The notes under the pieces: model-generated
Seen by the model: the letters and a program-made list of their open reading frames with translations, nothing else
Database searches by the model: none
What the model was told of the DNA's origin: nothing
Assembly: GCA_030653365.1 (NCBI GenBank)
Contig: JAURZL010000019.1
Coordinates: forward strand, 277,657-341,656
Source of the DNA: Anaerolineaceae bacterium
Lineage (GTDB): Bacteria; Chloroflexota; Anaerolineae; Anaerolineales; Anaerolineaceae
DNA length: 64,000 bases
Reading direction: 5' to 3'
Made by a program: the position numbers and the translations under genes
In this document: in pieces, positions 33,620 to 42,301 of the stretch
How positions within the stretch are numbered: the first letter of the stretch is position 1
Layout of the letters: each line of letters begins with the position of its first letter

Positions 33620-34483
33620 ATGAAAAATTCAAAAAAAGCAAGTGAAGCATACGTCTTTTTGGGATTAACCCTTACCTTATCCTGGTTTGTTTTCTGGGGT
33701 CCCCTGGCTCTATTAAAGGTTCCAACCATTAGTTTCGTGAGTGATGTAAAAGGTCCCGCGTGGGCGATCGCGTTTTATATTATTGGTGGATTTGTCCCCT
33801 CTCTTTTGGGGATTATTCTGACCTGGAAAAAAGAGGGGTTGGCGGGATTACGCCTGTTAGGGCAGCGCATCCTTCAATTCAAGCTTGGTGGGCGTTGGTA
33901 CATATTTATCTTTCTGATCGTTTTCGCTGGGACGGCAGGGCAGCTAACCATTAACAGACTTTTGGGAAATACTTTTAACGGGAATCTTTTTTTGATTCAG
34001 TTAGGCAGTTTTCTGCCGCTTCTGATCCTTGGTCCGCTGTCAGAAGAAATCGGTTGGCGCGGATATGCACTCCCACGTCTCCAAACGAGGTGGAATGCAT
34101 TGACCTCATCATTGATCGTCGGCGTGATTTGGGGATTGTGGCATTTACCCTTATTTATGATGGTCGGAACCCCGCAGCATGAATTGGGAATCCCGTTCAT
34201 TGGCTTCTTGGTAGGCATGAGTGCCAATTCACTTTTTTATACATGGCTTTACAACAACACCCAACACAGTCTGTGGTCCGCGATCCTGCTTCATTGGTTA
34301 TATACATACGCTACTCAGGTGGTGTATTCCGGAGTAACCCGCTCTCCGCTCTATAACTGGCTGGAGTGTCTACCCTATGTGATCATGGCTGCCATCGTAG
34401 TATTGGTCTGGAAACTTCAAACAATGAGCCGACAGCGGAAATCATTAAGACTTATCGTAAATAAAAGTGGAAGACGTCTATGA
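33620..34483 (+). CDS. CPBP family intramembrane metalloprotease
   Basis: A 287-residue protein with about eight helices and the motifs LSEEIGWRGYALPRL, GLWHLPLFMM and HWLYTYA. It belongs to the same branch as the copy at 29336 (E-I/L-GWRGYAL). The ribosome site is weak (TGGGA). It lies 104 nt after the previous CPBP gene, so two such proteases are made from one unit. Confidence 0.87.
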   Translation: MKNSKKASEAYVFLGLTLTLSWFVFWGPLALLKVPTISFVSDVKGPAWAIAFYIIGGFVPSLLGIILTWKKEGLAGLRLLGQRILQFKLGGRWYIFIFLIVFAGTAGQLTINRLLGNTFNGNLFLIQLGSFLPLLILGPLSEEIGWRGYALPRLQTRWNALTSSLIVGVIWGLWHLPLFMMVGTPQHELGIPFIGFLVGMSANSLFYTWLYNNTQHSLWSAILLHWLYTYATQVVYSGVTRSPLYNWLECLPYVIMAAIVVLVWKLQTMSRQRKSLRLIVNKSGRRL

Positions 34484-34507
34484 AGTTCGCTGTAACAAGG
34501 AGTAAAA

Positions 34508-35650
34508 ATGACAGCGAGGAAGATTAAAAAACGTTCAAGCAAACCTTCAAATCCAAAGGTGATAAGGATTATGCTGACCATACCTGTTATTTTGCTTGTT
34601 AGCGTTTTTATACTTGGAGGTATGCTACTGGCTTACAGTCCCGGAAAACCTGAACCTTATCTTGACGAAAACGGAAAACCACTCCCTGGCAGTATTTCAG
34701 AAAAAATCTTTGTCAATATCAATGGTGTTCAACAAGGAATGATTATTAAGAGCAGAAATATAAGGAATCCAGTGCTAATTTACGTTCATGGAGGAATGCC
34801 TGATTACTTTCTTACCCAAAAATACCCCACAGGTCTTGAAGATCATTTCACCGTTATCTGGTGGGAACAGCGAGGTTCAGGTCTCTCTTTTAATCCTGAT
34901 GCTACGAAAATCATAACTTCGCAACAATTAATTTCTGACACACTGGAGCTTACGGATTACTTGCGTAATCGCTTCGGTAAAGAAAAGATATACCTCATGG
35001 GGCATTCGGGTGGAACTTTTATTGGCATCCAGGCAGCTGCCCATGCTCCGGAGTTGTATCATGCCTATATTGGCATTGCACAGATGGCAAATCAACTTGA
35101 ATCTGAAAGATTGGCATACGATTATATGCTTCAGAGATTCAAAGAAACCGGAACCACAAAAATGGTGCGAAGACTTGAGGCAGCACCAGTCACTTTAAAA
35201 GACCCCATACCGGATGCCTATTATCTCTTGCGCGATGGAGCGATGCACAGCCTCGGAATTGGTACAACTCATGATATGAGGTCGGTTATTAGCGGCATCT
35301 TTTTGCCTTCACTTACGTTCCGAGAGTACACAGTAAGGGAAAAGTTCAATTTGTGGCGTGGGAAATCTCAATCAGGTGTCAGTTCCATTTGGAATGAAAT
35401 AACAACCACGGATTTGAGTATGCAGGTTACGGAATTTGAAATCCCTGTTTATATCCTGGCTGGCTGCTACGATTATACAGTTAACTATGATCTGCAAAGG
35501 GATTATTTTATGAAGATCAATGCTCCGAAAAAAGGATTCTATACATTTGAAAATTCAGCTCACAGCCCATTATTTGAAGAACCGGAAAGCTTTATTGAAA
35601 TAATGGTCAAGGATGTATTAAACGGAAAAGTAGATCTTGCCGACAAATGA
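34508..35650 (+). CDS. Membrane-anchored alpha/beta hydrolase (proline iminopeptidase-like)
   Basis: A 380-residue protein. A basic start and one transmembrane helix (about 20-42) precede an alpha/beta hydrolase domain with HGGMPDY oxyanion region, WWEQRGSGLS, nucleophile elbow MGHSGG (S167) and a C-terminal NSAHSPLFEEPE with the catalytic His. The pattern matches the S33 peptidase branch; actual substrate unknown. CAAGGAG precedes the ATG. A paralogue with three N-terminal helices lies at 53670. Last gene of the promoter-D unit. Confidence 0.85.
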   Translation: MTARKIKKRSSKPSNPKVIRIMLTIPVILLVSVFILGGMLLAYSPGKPEPYLDENGKPLPGSISEKIFVNINGVQQGMIIKSRNIRNPVLIYVHGGMPDYFLTQKYPTGLEDHFTVIWWEQRGSGLSFNPDATKIITSQQLISDTLELTDYLRNRFGKEKIYLMGHSGGTFIGIQAAAHAPELYHAYIGIAQMANQLESERLAYDYMLQRFKETGTTKMVRRLEAAPVTLKDPIPDAYYLLRDGAMHSLGIGTTHDMRSVISGIFLPSLTFREYTVREKFNLWRGKSQSGVSSIWNEITTTDLSMQVTEFEIPVYILAGCYDYTVNYDLQRDYFMKINAPKKGFYTFENSAHSPLFEEPESFIEIMVKDVLNGKVDLADK

Positions 35651-35762
35651 GTACACCGTACTTTGGCTGATCTTTAATTCAATCTCATTTAAGTGTCGCA
35701 CACGCAACCCATATTAATGGATAAGGCAATCCCAAGTTTCACCCAAGGATCTTGTTTTGGTT

Positions 35763-35879
35763 GGAAAAACCAACTTGATCATAGCCGGAGGTAATCAGTT
35801 GAAACATGTTTTTTCCACAAAACAACACTTCACACCACACCAAAGTGTCTATTCGACAACACCATACTGCCGATATGAT
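35763..35879 (+). promoter_or_regulatory. Conserved regulon promoter E with extended upstream repeat
   Basis: AACAACACTT (35821-35830), 12 bases, AAGTGT (35843-35848), 25 bases, TATGAT (35874-35879). The upstream CCAACTTGATCATAGCCGG and AATCAGTTGAAACA blocks match C and D. It leads the long plus-strand unit from 35941. Confidence 0.85.
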
Positions 35880-35940
35880 ATCTATATCTTGAGTAAGTGG
35901 AATGGACTTTTTAAAAACTGGTGACAAAAGGAGTATAGAG

Positions 35941-36237
35941 TTGTCAAACAAAAATAATTCCAAAATAAATCTTAGTCAACCCACTATCTATAAGATCAGG
36001 ATCAAGGGTCATCTGGACCCTCAATGGACAGACTGGTTCGAAGGCCTAACCATCACCCTGGAAGAGAACGGTGAAACGCAACTTACTGGTCCGGTGGTTG
36101 ACCAGGCTGCGCTGCATGGGATGCTTAAAAGAATCCGTGATTTGGGAATGCCGCTGGTCTCAGTTTGTCCGGTTTGTTCGCAAGAGAATCGTTCAAATAG
36201 TTCAAATAAAAAGGAAAATAAAAATGAATACAACTAA
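35941..36237 (+). CDS. Small conserved protein with IKGHL core (intact copy)
   Basis: A 98-residue soluble protein of unrecognised family. I choose TTG at 35941 as start because AAAAGGAG lies 7 nt upstream and the translated SNKNN matches the MSNKL start of the copy at 27686; an ATG at 35902 lacks a site. The core reads YKIRIKGHLDPQWTDWFEGL, then ENGETQLTGPVVDQAALHG and IRDLGMPLVSV. Copies also occur at 27686 (broken) and 50237 (diverged), always first behind a regulon promoter. The 3' end overlaps the next gene by 14 nt. Confidence 0.75.
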   Translation: MSNKNNSKINLSQPTIYKIRIKGHLDPQWTDWFEGLTITLEENGETQLTGPVVDQAALHGMLKRIRDLGMPLVSVCPVCSQENRSNSSNKKENKNEYN

Positions 36238-36916
36238 CGAAAGTCCCTTTGGGACACTAAAAAAGACAGCAAGGATCGCAGGGTTACTCTATCTCATGTA
36301 CATTTTGACCCCTATCCTCGCCGAGTTGTTTGCTCAACTCGGATTTGGAGATGCAGCAGAAATAATCAACGTGATGAAGTCTCAATCAGGATTATTCCGC
36401 CTCGGATTCATGATGAATATTTTATCGGCGTTGTTGTTTCTTTTGACAGCCTGGGCTTTATATGTGCTGTTGAAACCAGTTAATCAAAGCCTCGCATTAT
36501 TGTTCTTGTTATTAAACCTGGTCGGTGTTGCGGTTGAGTGCTTTAGTTTCCTTCAACTTTTTTCAGGTTGGCTCATTGTAAGCAAGTCTGAATATTTACT
36601 GGCATTCCCGGCAGATCAACTCCAGGCGATGGCAATGCATTCTGTAAATTTATACAAGATTGGGCATATCATCGCCCAGCCATTTTTTGCTGCCTGGCTT
36701 TTCCCACTTGGGTATTTAGTTTTCAAGTCGGGGTACCTTCCTAAATTTTTAGGCATCATTTTGATGGTTGAATGTTTTGCCTGGCTTATGTTTCCCATTC
36801 AGTTTTTCCTTTTCCCGAACGAGGTTATAGCAATCATAGCTTCTGCGGCTGGATTTATTGGAGAGTTTTCCCTTACTTTGTGGCTTTTGATTATGGGTGC
36901 AAAGGAACCTAAATAA
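36224..36916 (+). CDS. DUF4386 domain membrane protein
   Basis: A 230-residue DUF4386 protein starting MNTTNESPFGTLKKTARIAG, with [20 protein letters not shown] and [29 protein letters not shown] precedes the ATG at 36224, inside the end of the previous gene. Close relative of the copies at 18374 and 30228, suggesting repeated duplication. Confidence 0.88.
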   Translation: MNTTNESPFGTLKKTARIAGLLYLMYILTPILAELFAQLGFGDAAEIINVMKSQSGLFRLGFMMNILSALLFLLTAWALYVLLKPVNQSLALLFLLLNLVGVAVECFSFLQLFSGWLIVSKSEYLLAFPADQLQAMAMHSVNLYKIGHIIAQPFFAAWLFPLGYLVFKSGYLPKFLGIILMVECFAWLMFPIQFFLFPNEVIAIIASAAGFIGEFSLTLWLLIMGAKEPK

Positions 36917-36917
36917 C

Positions 36918-37406
36918 ATGACTACTACATATAAAGACAAAGAACGCAAAATGGTAACCGGATCCAAAGGGATCTTGAAAAAAACGTTCGTATTAGCTGT
37001 GGTCGGTGGCCTCGCTTTCTGGCTGGCAAATTTCGCAATTTCGCGGACTCCCATCGCCGCGGAGTATCGAGCTGCCCTATCAATTTCATATTATCCAATG
37101 CTGATGGAAGCTTTGTTTGGCGGTCTGATCATTGGGTTTTGGGTCAGTTATTTATTACTGCGTTTCTTTGACAGAATTCCGGCAAAGGATCCGATTCTAA
37201 AATCTATATTGATAAGCTTACTTTTTCTACTCATTATCACGATCTCAATTGGGAACCCATCAGTTTATCATCGAACGCCTGATAGTTTGCATTATTTCTT
37301 TATCGGCTTAGTCTTCAACTTTATCCGGATCCTTGCCCTTGGAGTAGCCATTGGTTACGGTTGCAAGCGGAATTTTTTAGGAAATAATCAAGAGGTGTGT
37401 GAATGA
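36918..37406 (+). CDS. Four-helix membrane protein of unknown family
   Basis: A 162-residue protein with a charged N-terminus and about four helices (TFVLAVVGGLAFWLANFAI, MLMEALFGGLIIGFWVSYLL, SILISLLFLLIITISIG, and one near the end). I recognise no domain. AAGGAACC lies upstream of the ATG at 36918; an internal ATG at 36951 is an alternative start. Its stop overlaps the next ATG (ATGA), so it is translated with the oxidoreductase. Confidence 0.65.
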   Translation: MTTTYKDKERKMVTGSKGILKKTFVLAVVGGLAFWLANFAISRTPIAAEYRAALSISYYPMLMEALFGGLIIGFWVSYLLLRFFDRIPAKDPILKSILISLLFLLIITISIGNPSVYHRTPDSLHYFFIGLVFNFIRILALGVAIGYGCKRNFLGNNQEVCE

Positions 37407-38431
37407 AAGCGATTGTCTATTCAAAATATGGTTCACCCGATGTTCTTCAACTCACAGATATTGAAAAACCTTTACCCAAGGTCAATGAGATCTTGATCAG
37501 AGTCCATGCGACATCGGTAAATTTCGGGGATATGATGACACGAAATTACAAGGCGATCTCACCACGCCAATTCAATATGCCTTTTCTCATCTGGCTTATC
37601 GCAAAAATATCCTTTGGTCTCAACCAACCCAAGATAACGATCCTTGGGAATGAATTTGCCGGTGAAATTGAAGCCGTTGGCAGTGATGTAAAAAGGTTCT
37701 TGCCAGGTGATCAGGTTTTTGGATATTCCGGGGAAAGAATGGGTGCATATGCTGAATACCTATGTTTGCCCGAAAATGGAATACTGGCAATAAAACCGAC
37801 CAATATGACCTTTGAGGAAGTTGCAGGTGTTCCTTATGGAGCCCTCATGGCTTTATCTTTGCTCAGAAGGGCAAATATTAAACCGGGACAGAAAGTCCTC
37901 ATCAATGGCGCTTCTGGTGGAATAGGATCAGCGGCTGTACAGATCGCCAGGTCCATGGGGGCTGAAGTGACAGGAGTTTGCAGTACCTTGAAAGTGGAAT
38001 TTGTAAAATCCCTGGGTGTCGCCAAGGTCATTGATTACACCAAAGAGGATTTCACCCAAAACGGGGAGACCTATGACCTGATTTTTGACATTCTGGGAAG
38101 GAGTTCAATTCCCCGCTGCAAAAGTTCGCTCAAGCCAAAAGGGATCCACCTTTTTGCCAGTTTCAAGATGAAACAACTTTTTCAAATGCTAGGGACTTCA
38201 AGGTCAGGCGGTAAGAAAGTGATCTGTGCGCTTGGACCGGGAAATGTTGATGATTTAAATTCCATCAGAGAGATGATCGAGGCTGGGCAGATAAAACCCG
38301 TCGTAGACAGATGCTATCCGCTGGAACAAATAGCTGTGGCGCACAGCTATGTCGAGCAAGGGCATAAGAAGGGAAATGTGGTCATAAGTGTAAACCAAGC
38401 GCAGAAAAATATCTCTGAGATTTCCTCGTGA
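37403..38431 (+). CDS. MDR-family NAD(P)-dependent quinone oxidoreductase 3
   Basis: A 342-residue zinc-less MDR protein: MKAIVYSKYGSPDVLQLTDI at the start, GASGGIGSAAVQIARSMGAE as nucleotide-binding motif, and a shared [17 protein letters not shown]. It is about 30 residues longer than its paralogues at 14834 and 19107, with an insertion near residues 55-70 and a longer tail. AGAGGTG precedes the start, which overlaps the preceding stop. Confidence 0.88.
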   Translation: MKAIVYSKYGSPDVLQLTDIEKPLPKVNEILIRVHATSVNFGDMMTRNYKAISPRQFNMPFLIWLIAKISFGLNQPKITILGNEFAGEIEAVGSDVKRFLPGDQVFGYSGERMGAYAEYLCLPENGILAIKPTNMTFEEVAGVPYGALMALSLLRRANIKPGQKVLINGASGGIGSAAVQIARSMGAEVTGVCSTLKVEFVKSLGVAKVIDYTKEDFTQNGETYDLIFDILGRSSIPRCKSSLKPKGIHLFASFKMKQLFQMLGTSRSGGKKVICALGPGNVDDLNSIREMIEAGQIKPVVDRCYPLEQIAVAHSYVEQGHKKGNVVISVNQAQKNISEISS

Positions 38432-38448
38432 TTAATAGGTACTGAAAA

Positions 38449-38991
38449 ATGACTAAGACTGAAAAAAATTTCTGGCTGGATATGACCATCTTTATGACTC
38501 TTCTGATAACAACCCTGACAGGCTTTTTCTTGTGGCTTGTTATCCCCCACACAATGGATATTTTCTATTTAGGGTTTTCCCGGAGCATGTGGGTAGCTGC
38601 CCATATCTGTTTTGGGATGGTGGGGCTCGCTAGTATTGTTATACACATTGTCTGGCACTGGGGTTGGCTCAAAGCCTTGCGCGGACGACCTCTTGCTGGG
38701 ATGAATAAAAAGCTACGCGCCAATCGAATTGTCGATCGGATCATGTGGTTTGCCTATATCGCTACCAACGTGTCCGGCGCAATAGCATGGGCGCTCCACT
38801 TTGGGGATGACACTTATGTTGTGGGTGTTCCAGACCGCTTGCATGTAGTGTTTGGAGTCATGTGGACATCCCTTACGATTGTGCATCTTGTTTTGCACTG
38901 GAAGTGGATTTCATCCACTTCCAAGCGCTACATCCATGACAATTTAAGAGGGCTAATGACTTTCAGGGGTAAGAATCTATCGTCAAGGTGA
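38449..38991 (+). CDS. DUF4405 domain membrane protein (possible haem b protein)
   Basis: A 180-residue protein with four helices. Conserved His residues sit within helices (VAAHICFGMVGLASIVIHIVWHW; VFGVMWTSLTIVHLVLHWKW), matching DUF4405, a family related to membrane cytochrome b subunits. It could pass electrons between the quinone pool and the neighbouring flavoprotein; that is inferred. It lies between an MDR oxidoreductase and a flavodoxin-like gene. Confidence 0.78.
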   Translation: MTKTEKNFWLDMTIFMTLLITTLTGFFLWLVIPHTMDIFYLGFSRSMWVAAHICFGMVGLASIVIHIVWHWGWLKALRGRPLAGMNKKLRANRIVDRIMWFAYIATNVSGAIAWALHFGDDTYVVGVPDRLHVVFGVMWTSLTIVHLVLHWKWISSTSKRYIHDNLRGLMTFRGKNLSSR

Positions 38992-39007
38992 ATAAGGAAT
39001 TTTAAAA

Positions 39008-40387
39008 ATGAAAATAATTGTACTAAACGGGAGCCCTAAAGGCGAAGACAGCATCACCTTACAGTACGTTGCATACATTCGAAAGCATTTCCCTCAACAC
39101 GATTTCAGAATTTTCCACGTATCCCACCGCATCAAAAAGATGGAGAGAGACCTGGAAGCCTTTCAGGAAGTCATAAATGAGGTTCGATCAGCTGATGGCG
39201 TTTTGTGGTCTTTTGGACTTTGGGTTTTATGTGTCCCGGCTCAGTATATGCGCTTCATTGAGCTGATTTCTGAGAGAGGGATGGAAGATGCCTTTGAGAA
39301 CAAGTATGCATCTGTAATGACCACTTCCATCCATTTCTACGACCATACCGCCCACAATTACATGCGAGCTGTCTGTGAAGACCTAAGAATGAAATTTGTT
39401 GATGCCATCTCTTTGGATATCATTGACATGATGAAAGCGGAGAGACGACGAGAGATAACAATTTTCGCAGAGGGTTTCATCAAGGCTATTCGAGAGCAAG
39501 AAGTTACCTCAAGGTTTTTCAACCCACTTATATTCAGTGACTTTGTGTACCAGCCAACTGAGCCGAAAACGAGGGTTGTTCCAGGAAATAATAATATTTT
39601 GGTCCTGACTGATGCAAACGACATTCATACCAATTTGGGTAAGATGATAGCGCAATTCAAGCAGTCTTTTGCAGGTGAGATAGATGTGATTAACCTGAAC
39701 GACATTGACATACGCGGCGCTTGCCTGGGTTGTATGCGCTGTGGATATGATTACTCCTGTACGTATAAAGACGGGTTTGCTGACTTCTACAACCAGCGCG
39801 TGAGATCTGCGGATATTATCGTTTTTGCAGGGATTGTCAAAGGCCGATATCTGTCCTCCACGTGGAAAACCTTCTATGATCGAGCTTACTTTTGGAATCA
39901 TACACCGTCCCTTGCTGGAAAACAGTTGGGGTACATCATTTCGGGACCTTTGAGACAAAACCCGAATCTCATTCAAATTCTAGAAGCTTCATCCACTGCA
40001 CGGCAGTCGGCCAATCATGTGGATATCATCACCGACGAATGTGGAAACTCGACAGACCTTGACGCTTTGTTACAGAATTTTGCGAAATGTCTGGTCAGTT
40101 TTGCTGATAAAGGGTACATCAGACCGCAGAACTTTCTCGGTGTCGGAGGTCACAAGGTTTTTCGAGACGATATTTGGGGAAGGCTTCGGCCGCTTTGGCA
40201 AGCTGATTACAGGTATTTCAAGAAACATGGGCTGTTCGACTTTCCTCAGAAAGACATCAAAATCAGGGTGCTCTCGCCAATCTTAATGTTGTTGACCAGG
40301 ATACCAGCAGTCCGAAGAAAGTATTACGCCAATGTGAAAACCTTCCCCGCCGGAAGATTGAAAAAGCTAGTCGAGCACGTAGAGTAG
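39008..40387 (+). CDS. Two-domain NADPH-dependent FMN reductase-like flavoprotein
   Basis: A 459-residue protein with two flavodoxin-like halves. The N-terminal half begins KIIVLNGSPKGEDS, a phosphate-binding loop for FMN. The second half begins near residue 196 (NILVLTDANDIHTNLGKM) and contains CLGCMRCGYDYSC, a cysteine cluster like that of iron-sulfur flavoproteins. It probably reduces a quinone or aromatic compound. AAGGA lies upstream of the ATG. With the DUF4405 protein 16 nt before, it forms a likely redox pair. Confidence 0.83.
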   Translation: MKIIVLNGSPKGEDSITLQYVAYIRKHFPQHDFRIFHVSHRIKKMERDLEAFQEVINEVRSADGVLWSFGLWVLCVPAQYMRFIELISERGMEDAFENKYASVMTTSIHFYDHTAHNYMRAVCEDLRMKFVDAISLDIIDMMKAERRREITIFAEGFIKAIREQEVTSRFFNPLIFSDFVYQPTEPKTRVVPGNNNILVLTDANDIHTNLGKMIAQFKQSFAGEIDVINLNDIDIRGACLGCMRCGYDYSCTYKDGFADFYNQRVRSADIIVFAGIVKGRYLSSTWKTFYDRAYFWNHTPSLAGKQLGYIISGPLRQNPNLIQILEASSTARQSANHVDIITDECGNSTDLDALLQNFAKCLVSFADKGYIRPQNFLGVGGHKVFRDDIWGRLRPLWQADYRYFKKHGLFDFPQKDIKIRVLSPILMLLTRIPAVRRKYYANVKTFPAGRLKKLVEHVE

Positions 40388-40475
40388 CATATACCACCTC
40401 ATAAAAGAATGCAGATTTCCTATCAATCATCACTTTCAGTACATGTACACAAGTAAGAATCAAGGAGTGTAAAAA

Positions 40476-41087
40476 ATGACTAATCGAAGTAAGACCGCCT
40501 TAATTCTAGGCGTAACCGCAGCCATTATGGTCAGCCCATTGGTGATGAGTATATTTTGGGGTCCGATCACCCTTTTTCAAAATCTTGGTTTTGATAAAAA
40601 ATCAATCGCCTCCCCATTGCCTTGGATACTCGCCACGATCACTGCCATCGCCTATGTTCTATACACAATGAAAGTGATCCCTTTCGTTTTTACGAAACAG
40701 AAAGAAATCTCGTTATTCAAACTAATGGGAATAGTCGCGGCTCTGGTCGGCGGGATTGTTGAAGAAGTCTTTTTTCGGCGTTGGCTTATGGATACGCTCT
40801 TGGCTGGAGATGTAACCCCCATCTTACAAGTCATCATTTCCGGAATGGCTTTTGGATTAGCTCATACTGCATGGTTTCTTTTCAAGGGCGATATCAAATT
40901 TACCATTCCGGCAATTCTCTCAACAACCGTTTTAGGTATTCTTCTGGCTATCATCTATCTCGTGGGAGACCGTAATGTAGGACCCTGTATTTATGCACAT
41001 GTTTTGATCAACATCATCATTGAGCCCTGGCTGATGTTGTCTTCAGTCACAGCGAAGCGCGTGGTTAGGCCATTGTTAAGTGGATAG
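40476..41087 (+). CDS. CPBP family intramembrane metalloprotease (short)
   Basis: A 203-residue protein with CPBP motifs VEEVFFRRWLMD, FGLAHTAWFLF and HVLINIIIEPW. It is shorter than its relatives in this window, with about five helices. AAGGAG precedes the ATG. A perfect palindrome GTACATGTAC (40439-40448) lies just upstream and could be an operator. Confidence 0.83.
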   Translation: MTNRSKTALILGVTAAIMVSPLVMSIFWGPITLFQNLGFDKKSIASPLPWILATITAIAYVLYTMKVIPFVFTKQKEISLFKLMGIVAALVGGIVEEVFFRRWLMDTLLAGDVTPILQVIISGMAFGLAHTAWFLFKGDIKFTIPAILSTTVLGILLAIIYLVGDRNVGPCIYAHVLINIIIEPWLMLSSVTAKRVVRPLLSG

Positions 41088-41126
41088 CGACTAAACTGTC
41101 ATTTTGCATCAAAAAAAGGGAGAAAT

Positions 41127-41222
41127 ATGGATCCTAAAATCATAATAATTATCGCAGTCTCATATATGTATGGATTTTTTGAAGTGTTTATGAATTTGCG
41201 GGAAATATGTCGCCCCACATAA
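41127..41222 (+). CDS. 31-residue frame, probably the truncated start of a membrane protein
   Basis: An ATG at 41127 with a strong AAAGGGAG site reads MDPKIIIIIAVSYMYGFFEV and stops after REICRPT. The composition is like the first helix of a larger membrane enzyme, possibly of the isoprenylcysteine methyltransferase type, but the rest of the gene is missing. I read it as a degraded gene that keeps its translation signal; a real small membrane peptide cannot be excluded. Confidence 0.4.
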   Translation: MDPKIIIIIAVSYMYGFFEVFMNLREICRPT

Positions 41223-41333
41223 AATGGCGTAGATCAAAGACCATTTCCAGGGGTGACGGATATTGTGATTTTTGTTTTTTGCCTATAAAAGAACAGAAGA
41301 AAAAGTAGAAATTCAAAAAAAGGAGAGTAAAAA

Positions 41334-41531
41334 ATGAACATTAAGAAACTGGTGATTGAATTTGGTACTGTGTTTGCAGTAACACTGGTGACTGTTGCGC
41401 TGGCGACATTTCTGTGGAATTTCATTGGGCATAAAGAAAACATTGTAGATTGGGAAACTTCATTCCGCTTTGCTATCATCTTCGGCATCATCTTTTCATG
41501 GTTAAAGTCACGGGAAACCAAAATAAAATAG
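41334..41531 (+). CDS. Small membrane protein (65 residues)
   Basis: A 65-residue protein with a strong AAAGGAG site. It has one long hydrophobic helix (IEFGTVFAVTLVTVALATFLW), a polar linker and a second helix (FRFAIIFGIIFSWL) with a basic end. No family recognised. Confidence 0.65.
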   Translation: MNIKKLVIEFGTVFAVTLVTVALATFLWNFIGHKENIVDWETSFRFAIIFGIIFSWLKSRETKIK

Positions 41532-41631
41532 ATCATTTTAAAATTTGTAACAAAAGAAAATAGTTGCATCTCAAAAAACGGGTCTGATCAGCCCCTAATT
41601 ATTAAAAAAAACTAAAAAAGGAATAAAATAA

Positions 41632-42252
41632 ATGAAAAAAATATTGATGTATATAATAATTTTGATCGCACTGACAGGTTGCACAACGTTCCAAACCCAG
41701 GAGTCTCAATCGGCTGGTACAGAATTGCCTCCGAATATGCCCAATCCCGCCTCGGTCTATTGCGAGGAGAATGGGAACAAACTTGAAATTCACACTGCGG
41801 AAGATGGCAGTCAATACGGCATCTGTGTTTTCCCGGATGGAAGCGTCTGTGACGAATGGGCTTATTTCCGTGGTGAGTGTAGTCCCTCCGAACAAATCCT
41901 TCCAACTGCTTCCATATCTGACGAGACGACCCAAAAAGAAAGTAATGATGAAGCAGGTGAAAATGCCTCAGGTGGTTACATGGCGCCAGGTACTTCAGAA
42001 GAAATCGCGGATTGGTGGGGGGTCATTAAAAGTACACCGTCAGGTGCAGAGTTTGATGACTATTTTGAGAGACAGGACATGGGGCAGATCATCTACTTTG
42101 GCATCGATTCCATGGATCCAGCTGTACAAGCACAAATCAAAGAACTACGCGACAGTGGCAAGATCGTTCACATCTATGGCACATTATTCAGCAATGTGCC
42201 CGACTACAACGGCTCACAGATCCAGATAGACCGCGTCGAGGTAGAAGAGTAA
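41632..42252 (+). CDS. Lipoprotein with DUF333 domain
   Basis: A 206-residue lipoprotein: signal peptide with lipobox LTGC (Cys about 17), then a DUF333 domain, NPASVYCEENGNKLEI followed by GSQYGICVFPDGSVCDEWAYF and GEC, of the kind often annotated as putative haemolysin though haemolytic activity is unproven. A low-complexity Ser/Glu linker leads to a C-terminal domain of about 80 residues. AAAAGGAATAAA precedes the ATG. Confidence 0.82.
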   Translation: MKKILMYIIILIALTGCTTFQTQESQSAGTELPPNMPNPASVYCEENGNKLEIHTAEDGSQYGICVFPDGSVCDEWAYFRGECSPSEQILPTASISDETTQKESNDEAGENASGGYMAPGTSEEIADWWGVIKSTPSGAEFDDYFERQDMGQIIYFGIDSMDPAVQAQIKELRDSGKIVHIYGTLFSNVPDYNGSQIQIDRVEVEE

Positions 42253-42301
42253 ATGTCGTACCTAAGTCTTGGATTATCAGGGATAGCAAAAAGGAGAAAT
42301 C

